DNA from: Paenibacillaceae bacterium
GTDB taxonomy: Bacteria > Bacillota > Bacilli > Paenibacillales > CANHGK01
Length of the DNA stretch: 33,655 nt
Assembly (NCBI GenBank): GCA_947460235.1
Contig: CANHGK010000026.1
Location: 1-33,655, forward strand
Reading direction: 5' to 3'
Shown: positions 26,254 through 33,655 of the stretch, in pieces
Numbering within the stretch: the stretch's first letter is position 1
Layout: each line of letters opens with the position of its first letter
Notes under the pieces: generated by a model
The model's input: the letters and a program-made list of their open reading frames with translations, nothing else
Told to the model about the DNA's origin: nothing
Databases searched by the model: none
Made by a program: the position numbers and the translations under genes

Positions 26254-26305
26254 AAATAACCCGAATGTACTTCGTCAGAGATGACGTTATGCATTCGGGT
26301 TATTT
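26254..26305. terminator. Bidirectional terminator between the phosphoesterase and mscL genes
   Basis: AAATAACCCGAATG (26254-26267) pairs with CATTCGGGTTATTT (26292-26305). An inner stem CGTCA/TGACG (26273-26277/26282-26286) is capped by a GAGA tetraloop. T-runs lie on both outer sides, so it can end both convergent genes. Confidence 0.93.
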
Positions 26306-26310
26306 TGTTG

Positions 26311-26700
26311 CTAATCCTTTTTTAGTGAATCTCTAATTTCTCGTAGTAACTTAATTTCTTCTGATTCGGATGCTGTGACTGGTTTTATATCCTTTTCTCC
26401 AAGTAACTCATCATTTAATTTAAGTCGAGTAAGCACTTTTACAAATAGAAAAATTGAAAATGAAACAATTAAAAAATCTATAATCGATTGTAAAAATGAA
26501 CCGTATTTTATGATTGAATCACCGATGGTTACACTCAAATTTGAAACATTTAATCCACCGCCAAGTAAGCCGAGTAACGGCATTAACAAATCGTTGACCA
26601 ATGAGGAGACAATTTTACCGAATGCACTTCCGATGATGACACCGATGGCTAAATCAAGCACATGACCTTTGATTGCAAATTTTTTGAAATCATTCCACAC
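26311..26700 (-). CDS. mscL: Large-conductance mechanosensitive channel
   Basis: A 129-residue MscL, the emergency osmotic release valve of the membrane. The N-terminal amphipathic start is MWNDFKKFAIKGHV, TM1 has DLAIGVIIGSAFGKIVSSLVND (about 15-36), TM2 lies at about 68-90, and the C-terminal helix is charged (LLREIRDSL). I chose the GTG at 26700: AGGTG lies eight bases upstream and the protein then begins exactly at the family's usual position. A longer frame from ATG 26715 has no ribosome-binding site and itself contains that site. Confidence 0.96.
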   Translation of the reverse strand: MWNDFKKFAIKGHVLDLAIGVIIGSAFGKIVSSLVNDLLMPLLGLLGGGLNVSNLSVTIGDSIIKYGSFLQSIIDFLIVSFSIFLFVKVLTRLKLNDELLGEKDIKPVTASESEEIKLLREIRDSLKKD

Positions 26701-26757
26701 GTAATTACACCTCATATTTTCAGATTATTATGTCAATTATAGGTTAATTTATCGATG

Positions 26758-26775
26758 ATGTGAACAGTTTCGTAA
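26758..26775. promoter_or_regulatory. Rex-like operator upstream of cydA
   Basis: ATGTGAA-CAGT-TTCGTAA resembles the Rex consensus TTGTGAA-N4-TTCACAA (11 of 14 positions). Rex senses the NADH/NAD ratio and controls cyd genes in several Bacillota. It lies about 30 bases upstream of the Crp/Fnr-type site. No Rex gene is in the window; this is motif evidence only. Confidence 0.5.
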
Positions 26776-26798
26776 CAATCCCCGAAAATTTGCGCTCC

Positions 26799-26814
26799 TG
26801 TGATGTGTATCACA
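26799..26814. promoter_or_regulatory. Crp/Fnr-type activator site of cydA
   Basis: TGTGATGTGTATCACA is an exact TGTGA-N6-TCACA palindrome, extended by C/G to 18 bases. Its centre lies 41.5 bases before the start predicted from the -10 TACGAT (26836-26841), the class II activator distance. The -35 region (CAGTCG) is poor, as expected for an activated promoter. Bacillus Fnr recognises this palindrome. Confidence 0.78.
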
Positions 26815-26835
26815 GTCGTAATGATTCACGTAATT

Positions 26836-26841
26836 TACGAT
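26836..26841 (+). promoter_or_regulatory. -10 element of the cydA promoter
   Basis: TACGAT matches four of six consensus positions and is placed for a start near 26848, about 25 bases before the cydA ATG and ahead of its GGGGGAG ribosome-binding site. The placement relies on the Crp/Fnr palindrome. Confidence 0.5.
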
Positions 26842-26873
26842 GGATACAAATAGATAAATTGGGGGAGTAATTT

Positions 26874-28289
26874 ATGGCGGCTATTGATTTAGCAAGATGG
26901 CAATTTGCGATTACTACGGTATATCATTTTTTATTCGTTCCATTATCCATCGGACTCGCGTATTTGGTTGCATTCATGGAGACGGTGTATGTCGTAAAGG
27001 ACGATGAACGTTTCAAACAGCTTGCGAAATTTTGGGGTAAACTATTTATGCTAAATTTTGCAGTTGGTGTCGTAACAGGGATTATTCAAGAGTTTCAGTT
27101 CGGGATGAATTGGTCGGATTATTCGCGATTTGTCGGTGATATTTTTGGCGGACCGTTAGCGGTTGAAGCACTTGTGTCCTTTTTCCTCGAATCGACCTTT
27201 ATCGGAATTTGGATTTTTGGTTGGGAACGACTTCCGAAAAAGATTCATCTTCTCGCCATCTGGATGGTGGCAATTGGGACAACGATTTCAGCATTTTGGA
27301 TTTTGACGGCCAATGCATGGATGCAAGAACCAGTTGGATTTATCGTACAAAATGGTCATGCTGTAATGAATGATTTCGGTGCATTATTAATGACGAAGCA
27401 ACTTTGGACGGAATTTCCACATGTGATTTTTGGTGCGTTAGCAACGGGAGCATTTTTTGTGACGGGTGTAAGTAGTTATCAATTGCTACGGAAGTATGAA
27501 GTGCAATTGTTCAAAATCTCATTAACGATTGGATTAATCGTTGCCTTTTTCTCCAGTTTGCTTGTGGCAATTGCCGGCCATGATCAAGCGCAACACTTGA
27601 TGGTGAATCAACCGATGAAGATGGCTGCATCGGAAGCACTCTGGGACACATCGGGTAAAAGTGCACCTTGGACGGTGTTCGCGAGTATCGATACTGAACA
27701 TCAAAAAAATTCGTTTGCATTTGAAGTTCCTGGTTTACTCAGTATGCTGGCCTACAACAAATTTGAAGGTCAAGTGAAAGGAATCCATCAATTACAACGA
27801 GAGTATGTGCAAAAATATGGACCTGGTGATTATGTGCCACCGGTAAAAACGACGTTTTGGAGTTTCCGAATCATGGTTGTAACCGGCTCTCTTATGATTT
27901 TGCTTGGATTATATGGAATTGTGAAAATTTTACTCGATCAGATGGAACGCTTAACGATCTTTTTGAAAATTCTATTGTGGTCAATTCCACTCCCGTTTAT
28001 CGCAAATTCATCGGGTTGGATCATGACGGAAATAGGTCGTCAGCCATGGGGCGTGTTCGGATTCTTGAAAACGGCAGATGGTGTATCGCCAACGGTAACG
28101 GCAGGGATGATTTGGACATCGATGATCGGATTCACAGTAATATACGGGTTGTTAGCGGCAGCATTGATCAAATTGTTCGTACATTTTATTAAAAAAGGTG
28201 TACCTGCTCAAACTACGTTAAACGGTCAAGAAGAACGTGCGGAACAACCTAGTAAAAGTGCATTTGGTTCCACTGCGGAGGTGATTTAA
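26874..28289 (+). CDS. cydA: Cytochrome bd ubiquinol/menaquinol oxidase subunit I
   Basis: A 471-residue integral membrane protein with about nine helices. Heme ligands match CydA: H18 in TVYHFLFVP, H183 in EFPHVIFG and M384 in GWIMTEIGRQPW. K249 and E254 in KMAASEALWD form the quinol-oxidation site, and the acidic E98/E106 pair of the proton path is present (GPLAVEAL...FFLEST). The quinol loop is of the short Gram-positive type. With CydB it reduces O2 to water at high affinity using quinol electrons. The ATG follows GGGGGAG. It is the first gene of cydABCD, behind Fnr- and Rex-like sites. Confidence 0.97.
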   Translation: MAAIDLARWQFAITTVYHFLFVPLSIGLAYLVAFMETVYVVKDDERFKQLAKFWGKLFMLNFAVGVVTGIIQEFQFGMNWSDYSRFVGDIFGGPLAVEALVSFFLESTFIGIWIFGWERLPKKIHLLAIWMVAIGTTISAFWILTANAWMQEPVGFIVQNGHAVMNDFGALLMTKQLWTEFPHVIFGALATGAFFVTGVSSYQLLRKYEVQLFKISLTIGLIVAFFSSLLVAIAGHDQAQHLMVNQPMKMAASEALWDTSGKSAPWTVFASIDTEHQKNSFAFEVPGLLSMLAYNKFEGQVKGIHQLQREYVQKYGPGDYVPPVKTTFWSFRIMVVTGSLMILLGLYGIVKILLDQMERLTIFLKILLWSIPLPFIANSSGWIMTEIGRQPWGVFGFLKTADGVSPTVTAGMIWTSMIGFTVIYGLLAAALIKLFVHFIKKGVPAQTTLNGQEERAEQPSKSAFGSTAEVI

Positions 28290-28291
28290 TC

Positions 28292-29302
28292 ATGTTAGAA
28301 ACGATTTGGTTTGTACTTATTGCAGTATTGTTTATCGGGTTCTTTTTCTTGGAAGGATTCGATTATGGCGTTGGGATGTTGCTTCCATTTATTGGGAAAA
28401 ATGATGTGGAACGTCGCGTTGTGATTAACACGATTGGACCATTTTGGGATGGGAATGAAGTGTGGTTTTTGACGGCTGGTGGAGCGATGTTTGCGGCGTT
28501 CCCGAATTGGTACGCGACACTTTTTAGTGGATTTTATTTGGCATTATTTTTGTTGCTCGTCGCGTTAATTGGCCGGGGTGTCGCATTTGAATTCCGAAGT
28601 AAGCTCGAATCACCTGTTTGGCGAACGATGTGGGATTGGATTATCTTTTTTGGTAGCCTTGTTCCGCCATTGATTTGGGGAATTGCGCTTGCAAATTTGA
28701 TGCGCGGTGTTCCGATTGATGCGAAAATGAATTTTGTTGGTTCGTTTTGGGATTTAATAAGCTTGTATTCCGTCACATGCGGTGCAAGTATGGTATTGTT
28801 ATTTGTCTTACACGGTGCGTTATTTTTATCGCTCAAAACGACTGATGTGATGCAAGAGCGTGCACGTTCGGTGGCGTTGGCAGTCGGGCAATGGGCAACT
28901 GCTTTGGTCATGTTGTTTGTATTACTCAGTTATATCGAGACCGATATGTTTACGCGTAACGGGATCAATCCAGGTGCTGTTCCGATTTTGGCTGGATTTG
29001 CGCTCTTTTCTGTGCAATATTTTTTGAAGCAAAAACGAGATGGATGGGCATTCATCATGAATTCGGTAACGATCGTTTTGTCGACGATCACGGTCTTTAT
29101 GGACTTGTTCCCACGTGTGATGATTAGTTCACTCAATCCTGCTTGGACATTAACCATTTATAACACTGCATCGGGTCCATATACCTTAAAAGTAATGACA
29201 ATCGTGGCAATATCCGTTGTTCCGATCGTCCTAGGGTATCAAATTTGGTCGTACTGGACGTTCCGTAAACGGATTAGCACGACGGACCATTTGGAATATT
29301 AA
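28292..29302 (+). CDS. cydB: Cytochrome bd oxidase subunit II
   Basis: A 336-residue, about eight-helix membrane subunit that pairs with CydA. Characteristic family phrases are visible: FFFLEGFDYGVGMLLPF near the N-terminus, the GPFWDGNEVWFLTAGGAMFAAFP region (about 48-71) and the GRGVAFEFRSK loop. The start ATG is two bases after the cydA stop with GGAGGTG upstream, so translation is coupled. Length is typical of Bacillus CydB. Confidence 0.96.
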   Translation: MLETIWFVLIAVLFIGFFFLEGFDYGVGMLLPFIGKNDVERRVVINTIGPFWDGNEVWFLTAGGAMFAAFPNWYATLFSGFYLALFLLLVALIGRGVAFEFRSKLESPVWRTMWDWIIFFGSLVPPLIWGIALANLMRGVPIDAKMNFVGSFWDLISLYSVTCGASMVLLFVLHGALFLSLKTTDVMQERARSVALAVGQWATALVMLFVLLSYIETDMFTRNGINPGAVPILAGFALFSVQYFLKQKRDGWAFIMNSVTIVLSTITVFMDLFPRVMISSLNPAWTLTIYNTASGPYTLKVMTIVAISVVPIVLGYQIWSYWTFRKRISTTDHLEY

Positions 29303-29303
29303 G

Positions 29304-31046
29304 ATGATGAAACGACTTTTTACGTACTCAACATCAGCACTGATGCGTCTGGTGGTGGCCGTCCTTGTGACGGTCATTGCAGGCGTTTTTGTTATCGTTG
29401 AAACGTCTCAACTTGCATCGCTCGTTGATCGTGCATTTATAGGGAAGGAAGGATTATCGACATTACATGATGGCATCACGGTTGTGATCATCATCATTAC
29501 ACTGCGTATCATTGTATCCTCTGTGGGTGAATATTTGGCGTTACTCGCGGCTGCTCACGTAAAAAGGGATTTGCGAATTGCATTAATCAAAAAGTTAGGG
29601 GATCTTGGACCACATTATGCCAAAGGTGAATTTCGCGGCGAACTATTGACGACGCTGATCGATGGCGTTGAACAATTGGAAACATACATCGCAAAATACA
29701 TCCCGCAAGCGGTTCTCTCCGCCGCATTACCGTTTGCAATTTGGTGTGTTGTATTTGAATATGACATGACGACGCTATGGATTCTATCGATAACATTGCC
29801 TTTGTTAATTTTTTTTATGATATTAGTTGGATGGTCTTCTCGAATGAAAGCAAATGAGCAGTTCCAAACGTTACAGCGGTTAAGTGGTCATTTACTTGAT
29901 GTACTGCGCGGATTGCCTACGCTAACGATCTATCAGCGTGTAAAGGCTCAAACGGACATTATTGGACGAGTAAGTGAGTCTTATCGTCAAACGACCATGG
30001 CTACGCTCCGAATTGCATTTTTATCAGCGTTCGTCATGGAACTGTTTGCGACATTAAGTACAGCGATGGTTGCAGTATTTTTAGGACTTCGGCTAATCGA
30101 TGGTCAAATTGATTTTTACCGGGCGTTCTATTTGCTACTGCTTGTACCTGAATTTTATAATCCAATTCGTAACGTTGGGATGCAGTATCACGCCGCACAA
30201 AATGGCATGGAAGCGATGAAAAGAATGTTAGCAATTTTGGATACACCGAATCCTGGATGGAGCGAATCGTGTAATGAAGCAGCATCGCAGAATACGATCT
30301 CAACACTTATATTCAACGATGTGTCAAGTACGGTTGGGGGATTGCATCATTTGTCTTTCTCCATCCGAAAAGGAGAATGGGTCGCAATCGTCGGAGCGAG
30401 TGGGGCAGGGAAAAGTACACTGTTTGACCTGATCTGTGGTTGGATTCGTCCATCCCATGGTGAGATTCAACTGGGTGATTCGATGGTATCGAATGATACG
30501 ATCGGTGCATGGCGAAAAAACATAGCAATTGTTTCACAAACTCCAGATTTTGTCGAAGGAACCATTGCCGAGCAACTCAATATGTACAATCCGCTTGCAA
30601 CTGATCATACCATGAAAGATGTGGCTCGGCTTGCCTTGTGCGCGGATTGGATTGAACAATTACCAATGCAATACGAGACGCAGATCACAGAGGAAATAAG
30701 GTTAAGTGGTGGTCAAATCCAGCGGTTGATGCTCGCAAGAGCGCTTCTTGCAGCGCGGCCGATCTTGTTGCTCGATGAAGCGTTCTCTCAATTAGATGTC
30801 GAAACAGCGTCCGAAATACAGCATGCCCTTGTAAGATGGAAAAATGAAAAAAATGATGAACGAACGATCATCGCCATTGCACATCATATCGAACAAGCTA
30901 CATGTGCCGATCGAATTTTTGTCATGGAAAATGGAACATTTATTGATTCCGGTTCGCATGATGTACTCCTAAAACGTTGTGATTTGTATAAAAACTTGTG
31001 GGCGATTCAAAACGAGACGAAGGAGATGACACCTCACCATGCGTGA
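29304..31046 (+). CDS. cydD: ABC transporter CydD (cytochrome bd maturation)
   Basis: A 580-residue half-type ABC exporter with six N-terminal membrane helices (about 10-300) and a nucleotide-binding domain. Walker A is GASGAGKST, the signature is RLSGGQIQRLMLARALL and Walker B is ILLLDEAFSQLD, with a later H-loop in AIAHHIEQA. CydD pairs with CydC; the complex is needed for cytochrome bd assembly and is linked to thiol or heme handling. The start overlaps the region directly after the cydB stop (one base gap). The 3' end overlaps cydC by eight bases. Confidence 0.93.
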   Translation: MMKRLFTYSTSALMRLVVAVLVTVIAGVFVIVETSQLASLVDRAFIGKEGLSTLHDGITVVIIIITLRIIVSSVGEYLALLAAAHVKRDLRIALIKKLGDLGPHYAKGEFRGELLTTLIDGVEQLETYIAKYIPQAVLSAALPFAIWCVVFEYDMTTLWILSITLPLLIFFMILVGWSSRMKANEQFQTLQRLSGHLLDVLRGLPTLTIYQRVKAQTDIIGRVSESYRQTTMATLRIAFLSAFVMELFATLSTAMVAVFLGLRLIDGQIDFYRAFYLLLLVPEFYNPIRNVGMQYHAAQNGMEAMKRMLAILDTPNPGWSESCNEAASQNTISTLIFNDVSSTVGGLHHLSFSIRKGEWVAIVGASGAGKSTLFDLICGWIRPSHGEIQLGDSMVSNDTIGAWRKNIAIVSQTPDFVEGTIAEQLNMYNPLATDHTMKDVARLALCADWIEQLPMQYETQITEEIRLSGGQIQRLMLARALLAARPILLLDEAFSQLDVETASEIQHALVRWKNEKNDERTIIAIAHHIEQATCADRIFVMENGTFIDSGSHDVLLKRCDLYKNLWAIQNETKEMTPHHA

Positions 31047-32787
31047 ATTCAATCATCTTCTCGCCCTAATGAAACCGTATCGCTGGCGTGTTCTACTGTC
31101 GATCCTCCTTGGCTCAATGACCGTTGGTGCGAATATTGGTTTGTTTGGAACATCTGGTTTTTTAATCGCTTCAGCAGCATTACACCCTGAGAATGTTTTG
31201 CTGATTTGGACACCGATTGTCGGTGTGCGTTTTTTTGGATTATCTCGTGGTGTGTTTCGATACCTCGAACGATTATCGTCGCATGATGTAACGTTTCGGA
31301 TGTTGTCAGATTTACGCGTCCAAGCATTTCGTAACGTAGCACGGCTGGGATCGTCCATTTGGCAGCGGAAAAATAGTTCGGATCAATTAGGTGTTTTGAT
31401 TAGTGACATTGAACAAGTACAATTTTTTTATTTGCGTATCGTCGCACCGGTTGTCGTGATGTTGCTTACAATTCTATTGGGGACGATCATTTTGGGACAA
31501 TTCGATGCGCGAATGGCAATTATATTATGTATAGCGCTACTTGTCAGTGGTTTGGTCATTCCAACGATCTCACTGATCCAAACATCAAGCGATGGAACGA
31601 ATGCAGTCGATGCTCGAGCAATGGTTCAAAAACAAACGGCGACGTACTTGAAGCAACTGATGACTATCCTGCTTTTAGACAATCGATCTGATCATCAACT
31701 TCGAATCGAAGAATCGCAGCAGTGTTTGTTTACTGCTCAGCGATCGCTACTTACAACGTCAACAATTTGGAATGGAGTCATTGCCTGGATCAGTCGGATC
31801 ACGATGGTTGTCCTGTTGATTCTTGCTGTTCCTTTATATGATCAAGCGAAAATACAAGGTGTTGATATCCCGCTAATTATGCTAATTAGTTTGGCATGTT
31901 TCGAGGCAGTTTTGCCAATTCCGCAAGCATTTGCTCAGTGGGGACAAATTAAAACATCTGCGACTCGATTGTTTGATTCCAATGCATTTGATCGAACGGA
32001 AGAATCTACTATGTTCAAAAACGATTCATCAAACGGTGCGGCCAAAGTAGAATTTTTGCATGTATTCGCACATTACTTAGATGCGTCAAAAGATGCCTTA
32101 TCTAACGTATCGTTTTGTATACAACCAGGTGAACGTATCGCAATCGTAGGCGAGAGTGGGGCGGGTAAAAGTTCTTTACTTAAAGTACTTATGAATGATT
32201 TGGCGATTTCTAATGGGTTAATTTTAATCAATGACATCAATATTCTTAATGATGATTATTCATCACGGGTTAACCAAATGACCATCGTACCGCAGCATGT
32301 TTATTTATTTCACGTGAGTGTTTTGGATAATATTCGCATTGCAAATGCCGAAGCATCGCGGGAAGACGTAATCATAGCAGCAAAGCAGGCAAATATTCAT
32401 GATCGAATCATGAATTTGCCAAGTGGGTATGATACGATCACTGGTGATTTGGGTGGTCAGTTGTCAGGAGGAGAACGTCAGCGAGTTGGTCTCGCAAGGG
32501 CGTTACTTAGAAAGCGTTCGTTGCTTGTCTTTGATGAACCACTTAATGGACTTGATGCCCAAACAGCGTTTGATTTTACGGCGGAAGTTCATGCATCGCA
32601 TGAAAATCAGACGTTGTTATGGATTACCCATCGCTTTGAAGGAATCGAATTGTTTGAGCGGATCTTGGTCATGCACCAAGGAAGTTTGGTTGAGCAAGGG
32701 ACGCACTCGGAATTGTTACAACGCGGTGGTTATTATTCGGAGCTGCGCAGATACGATAGGGGAAAAATAAGAAAGTACACGAATTAG
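31039..32787 (+). CDS. cydC: ABC transporter CydC (cytochrome bd maturation)
   Basis: A 582-residue half-type ABC exporter, the partner of CydD. Six membrane helices (about 15-300) precede the nucleotide-binding domain with Walker A GESGAGKSS, signature QLSGGERQRVGLARALL, Walker B LLVFDEPLNGLD and H-loop WITHRFEG. The conserved N-terminal phrase FGTSGFLIASAALHPE is typical of CydC. It overlaps cydD by eight bases and ends in a terminator stem, closing the operon. Confidence 0.94.
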   Translation: MREFNHLLALMKPYRWRVLLSILLGSMTVGANIGLFGTSGFLIASAALHPENVLLIWTPIVGVRFFGLSRGVFRYLERLSSHDVTFRMLSDLRVQAFRNVARLGSSIWQRKNSSDQLGVLISDIEQVQFFYLRIVAPVVVMLLTILLGTIILGQFDARMAIILCIALLVSGLVIPTISLIQTSSDGTNAVDARAMVQKQTATYLKQLMTILLLDNRSDHQLRIEESQQCLFTAQRSLLTTSTIWNGVIAWISRITMVVLLILAVPLYDQAKIQGVDIPLIMLISLACFEAVLPIPQAFAQWGQIKTSATRLFDSNAFDRTEESTMFKNDSSNGAAKVEFLHVFAHYLDASKDALSNVSFCIQPGERIAIVGESGAGKSSLLKVLMNDLAISNGLILINDINILNDDYSSRVNQMTIVPQHVYLFHVSVLDNIRIANAEASREDVIIAAKQANIHDRIMNLPSGYDTITGDLGGQLSGGERQRVGLARALLRKRSLLVFDEPLNGLDAQTAFDFTAEVHASHENQTLLWITHRFEGIELFERILVMHQGSLVEQGTHSELLQRGGYYSELRRYDRGKIRKYTN

Positions 32788-32807
32788 CGAACGTAAGTTC
32801 GCTTTTT
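32786..32807 (+). terminator. Rho-independent terminator after cydC
   Basis: AGCGAAC (32786-32792), GTAA tetraloop, GTTCGCT (32797-32803) and a T-run to 32807. The stem begins within the cydC stop codon. Confidence 0.92.
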
Positions 32808-32818
32808 GTGTTTTCTTT

Positions 32819-32827
32819 TGTTATAAT
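32819..32827 (+). promoter_or_regulatory. Extended -10 promoter of the recombinase gene
   Basis: TGT-TATAAT: a perfect -10 (32822-32827) preceded by TG (32819-32820). No good -35 is seen, since the terminator stem occupies that place; extended -10 promoters tolerate this. Confidence 0.55.
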
Positions 32828-32859
32828 GTTTTTACTCATTGATTACGGTGGTGTTGCTC

Positions 32860-33636
32860 ATGAAGCAAGAGGTTTGGATTCGTACGACGCGGCAAGGTGA
32901 ATATGCACTTAAATTTAATTACTCGGAGTTCATACGCAAGCAAATCGCTCAAATTCCTGGTCGTAAATTTAATCTCAAAACAAACTTGTGGTACATTCCT
33001 TATTCAGAAGAAGCACTCATAGAACTTTCGATTCGGATCGGAATCGAACAACTGTGTTCCGATGAATTAGAAATTCGCATGATTCTCGAACGTATTAAAC
33101 CTCATATTCAGATCCGTTTGGATGCCGAAGCGAATGAACAATGGATCCAAAAAGCCGATCAAGATTTACTACTTCGAAATTACAGTTCACGTACTCGAAA
33201 AGTTTACACTAATCACATCCGTAGATTTGCATCTTTCATTCAAAAACCTCTCACACTGGCTGAATTTGCCGACATTCGTAACTATTTACTTAAAGAAATT
33301 AACGAGAAACAACAATCTGCATCATTTATTAATCAATTTGTTAGCGCATTGAAATTTCTTTTTGATACTACACTTCATCGCAATGATCTTTCTGTACAAA
33401 TTCCTCGTGCAAAAAAAGAGAAGAAGTTGCCATGTGTGCTTAGCGTGTCGGAAATTGGAGCATTATTAACTAACGTCCGTAATCTCAAGCATAAATGTCT
33501 TATATTTGAGCTCTTACCGTTTTATTGGACAGGCCAGAGTGTGAGTTTTCGATCACATACCAGCTCAAATTTTCATTTTTGGATTAACCAGCTTTCTTCA
33601 TTAACGCCTTTTGCTTCAAATCGTATCGTTTCATGA
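32860..33636 (+). pseudogene. Tyrosine recombinase/integrase, catalytic core lost
   Basis: From ATG 32860 (GGTGGTG seven bases upstream) the frame encodes 258 residues. Residues about 3-60 form an unusual N-terminal domain (FNYSEFIRKQI..IPGRKFN...NLWYIP), reminiscent of HARP-type or integron-integrase N-termini. Residues about 97-185 are a core-binding SAM-like domain (RNYSSRTRKVYTNHIRRF...SASFINQFVSALKFLF). The catalytic domain begins with LPCVLSVSEIGALL and KHKCLIFE. Where the first catalytic Arg is expected (TGLRVSE), the sequence reads TGQSVSF and then homology stops; the HxxR box and Tyr are absent. The last 30 residues overlap an opposite-strand coding end. I infer a gene broken by deletion or insertion. 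Confidence 0.75.
33504..33570. repeat. 9-bp inverted repeat at the recombinase breakpoint
   Basis: ATTTGAGCT (33504-33512) and AGCTCAAAT (33562-33570) are perfect inverted copies 49 bases apart, flanking the point where recombinase homology ends. They could be element-end or hairpin sequences, or chance. Confidence 0.45.
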
Positions 33637-33655
33637 ACGAGGCAGGGGTTAAATA
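33573..33655 (-). CDS. C-terminal end of an unidentified minus-strand protein
   Basis: On the minus strand the frame is open from the window edge to TGA at 33575-33573, giving 27 codons that end ETIRFEAKGVNEESWLIQK. This amphiphilic, non-repetitive tail looks coding, and it overlaps the degraded end of the recombinase. A transposase C-terminus is possible, given the context, but the fragment is too short to assign. Confidence 0.35.
   Translation of the reverse strand, partial: FNPCLVHETIRFEAKGVNEESWLIQK

Noticed and set aside
26701-26715. ATG at 26715 as the mscL start
   Set aside because: It precedes the AGGTG ribosome-binding site that serves GTG 26700, where the family N-terminus begins.

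Overview
The window comes from a low-GC, endospore-forming member of the Bacillota, most likely class Bacilli. The evidence is the conserved order ispA - (OLE RNA - oapA) - dxs - tlyA - recN - spoIVB - spo0A, strong purine-rich Shine-Dalgarno sites, frequent GTG/TTG starts, and YcxB-like, CopZ and CydABCD genes. I cannot name the species. OLE RNA is typical of extremophilic or anaerobic Bacillota, which hints at a stressful habitat.

Region 1 (1-9880) is the isoprenoid/sporulation block. It holds the 3' end of ispA, then a gene-free stretch of about 640 bases that I read as OLE RNA (Ornate, Large, Extremophilic RNA) with its own extended -10 promoter. The gene for its membrane partner OapA follows, then dxs, tlyA, recN and spoIVB; argR, usual between tlyA and recN, is missing. 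A terminator closes the block. spo0A follows behind a promoter region with three exact Spo0A boxes, and a histidine kinase gene starts within about 25 bases of the spo0A stop codon. A strong bidirectional terminator ends the region.

Region 2 (9890-12818), on the minus strand, holds a lysine 2,3-aminomutase gene behind a near-consensus sigma-54 promoter. Upstream of it lies a RocR-like PAS/AAA+ sigma-54 activator that lacks the C-terminal helix-turn-helix.

Region 3 (12819-23834) is a plus-strand run: a YcxB-like membrane protein, a small membrane protein, topoisomerase III (topB), an APH-family kinase, a membrane-anchored metallophosphoesterase, an orphan hybrid histidine kinase, a DUF695-RraB protein, a DinB-superfamily protein, and the copper pair copZ-copA.

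Region 4 (23931-26715) holds a secreted phosphoesterase fused to an FN3 domain and three CBM25-like starch-binding modules. It converges on mscL through a shared terminator.

Region 5 (26716-32807) is the cydABCD operon for the cytochrome bd oxidase and its ABC maturation transporter. Upstream lie an exact Crp/Fnr palindrome placed as a class II activator site and a Rex-like operator.

Region 6 (32808-33655) is a tyrosine-recombinase gene with an unusual N-terminal domain. It loses its catalytic core, and its end overlaps the end of an opposite-strand reading frame running out of the window; it is probably broken by a deletion or a mobile element.

No tRNA, rRNA or CRISPR array was seen. The most notable items are the OLE/OapA locus, the DNA-binding-domain-less activator beside a sigma-54 promoter, the 0A-box cluster, and the phosphoesterase-CBM25 fusion.
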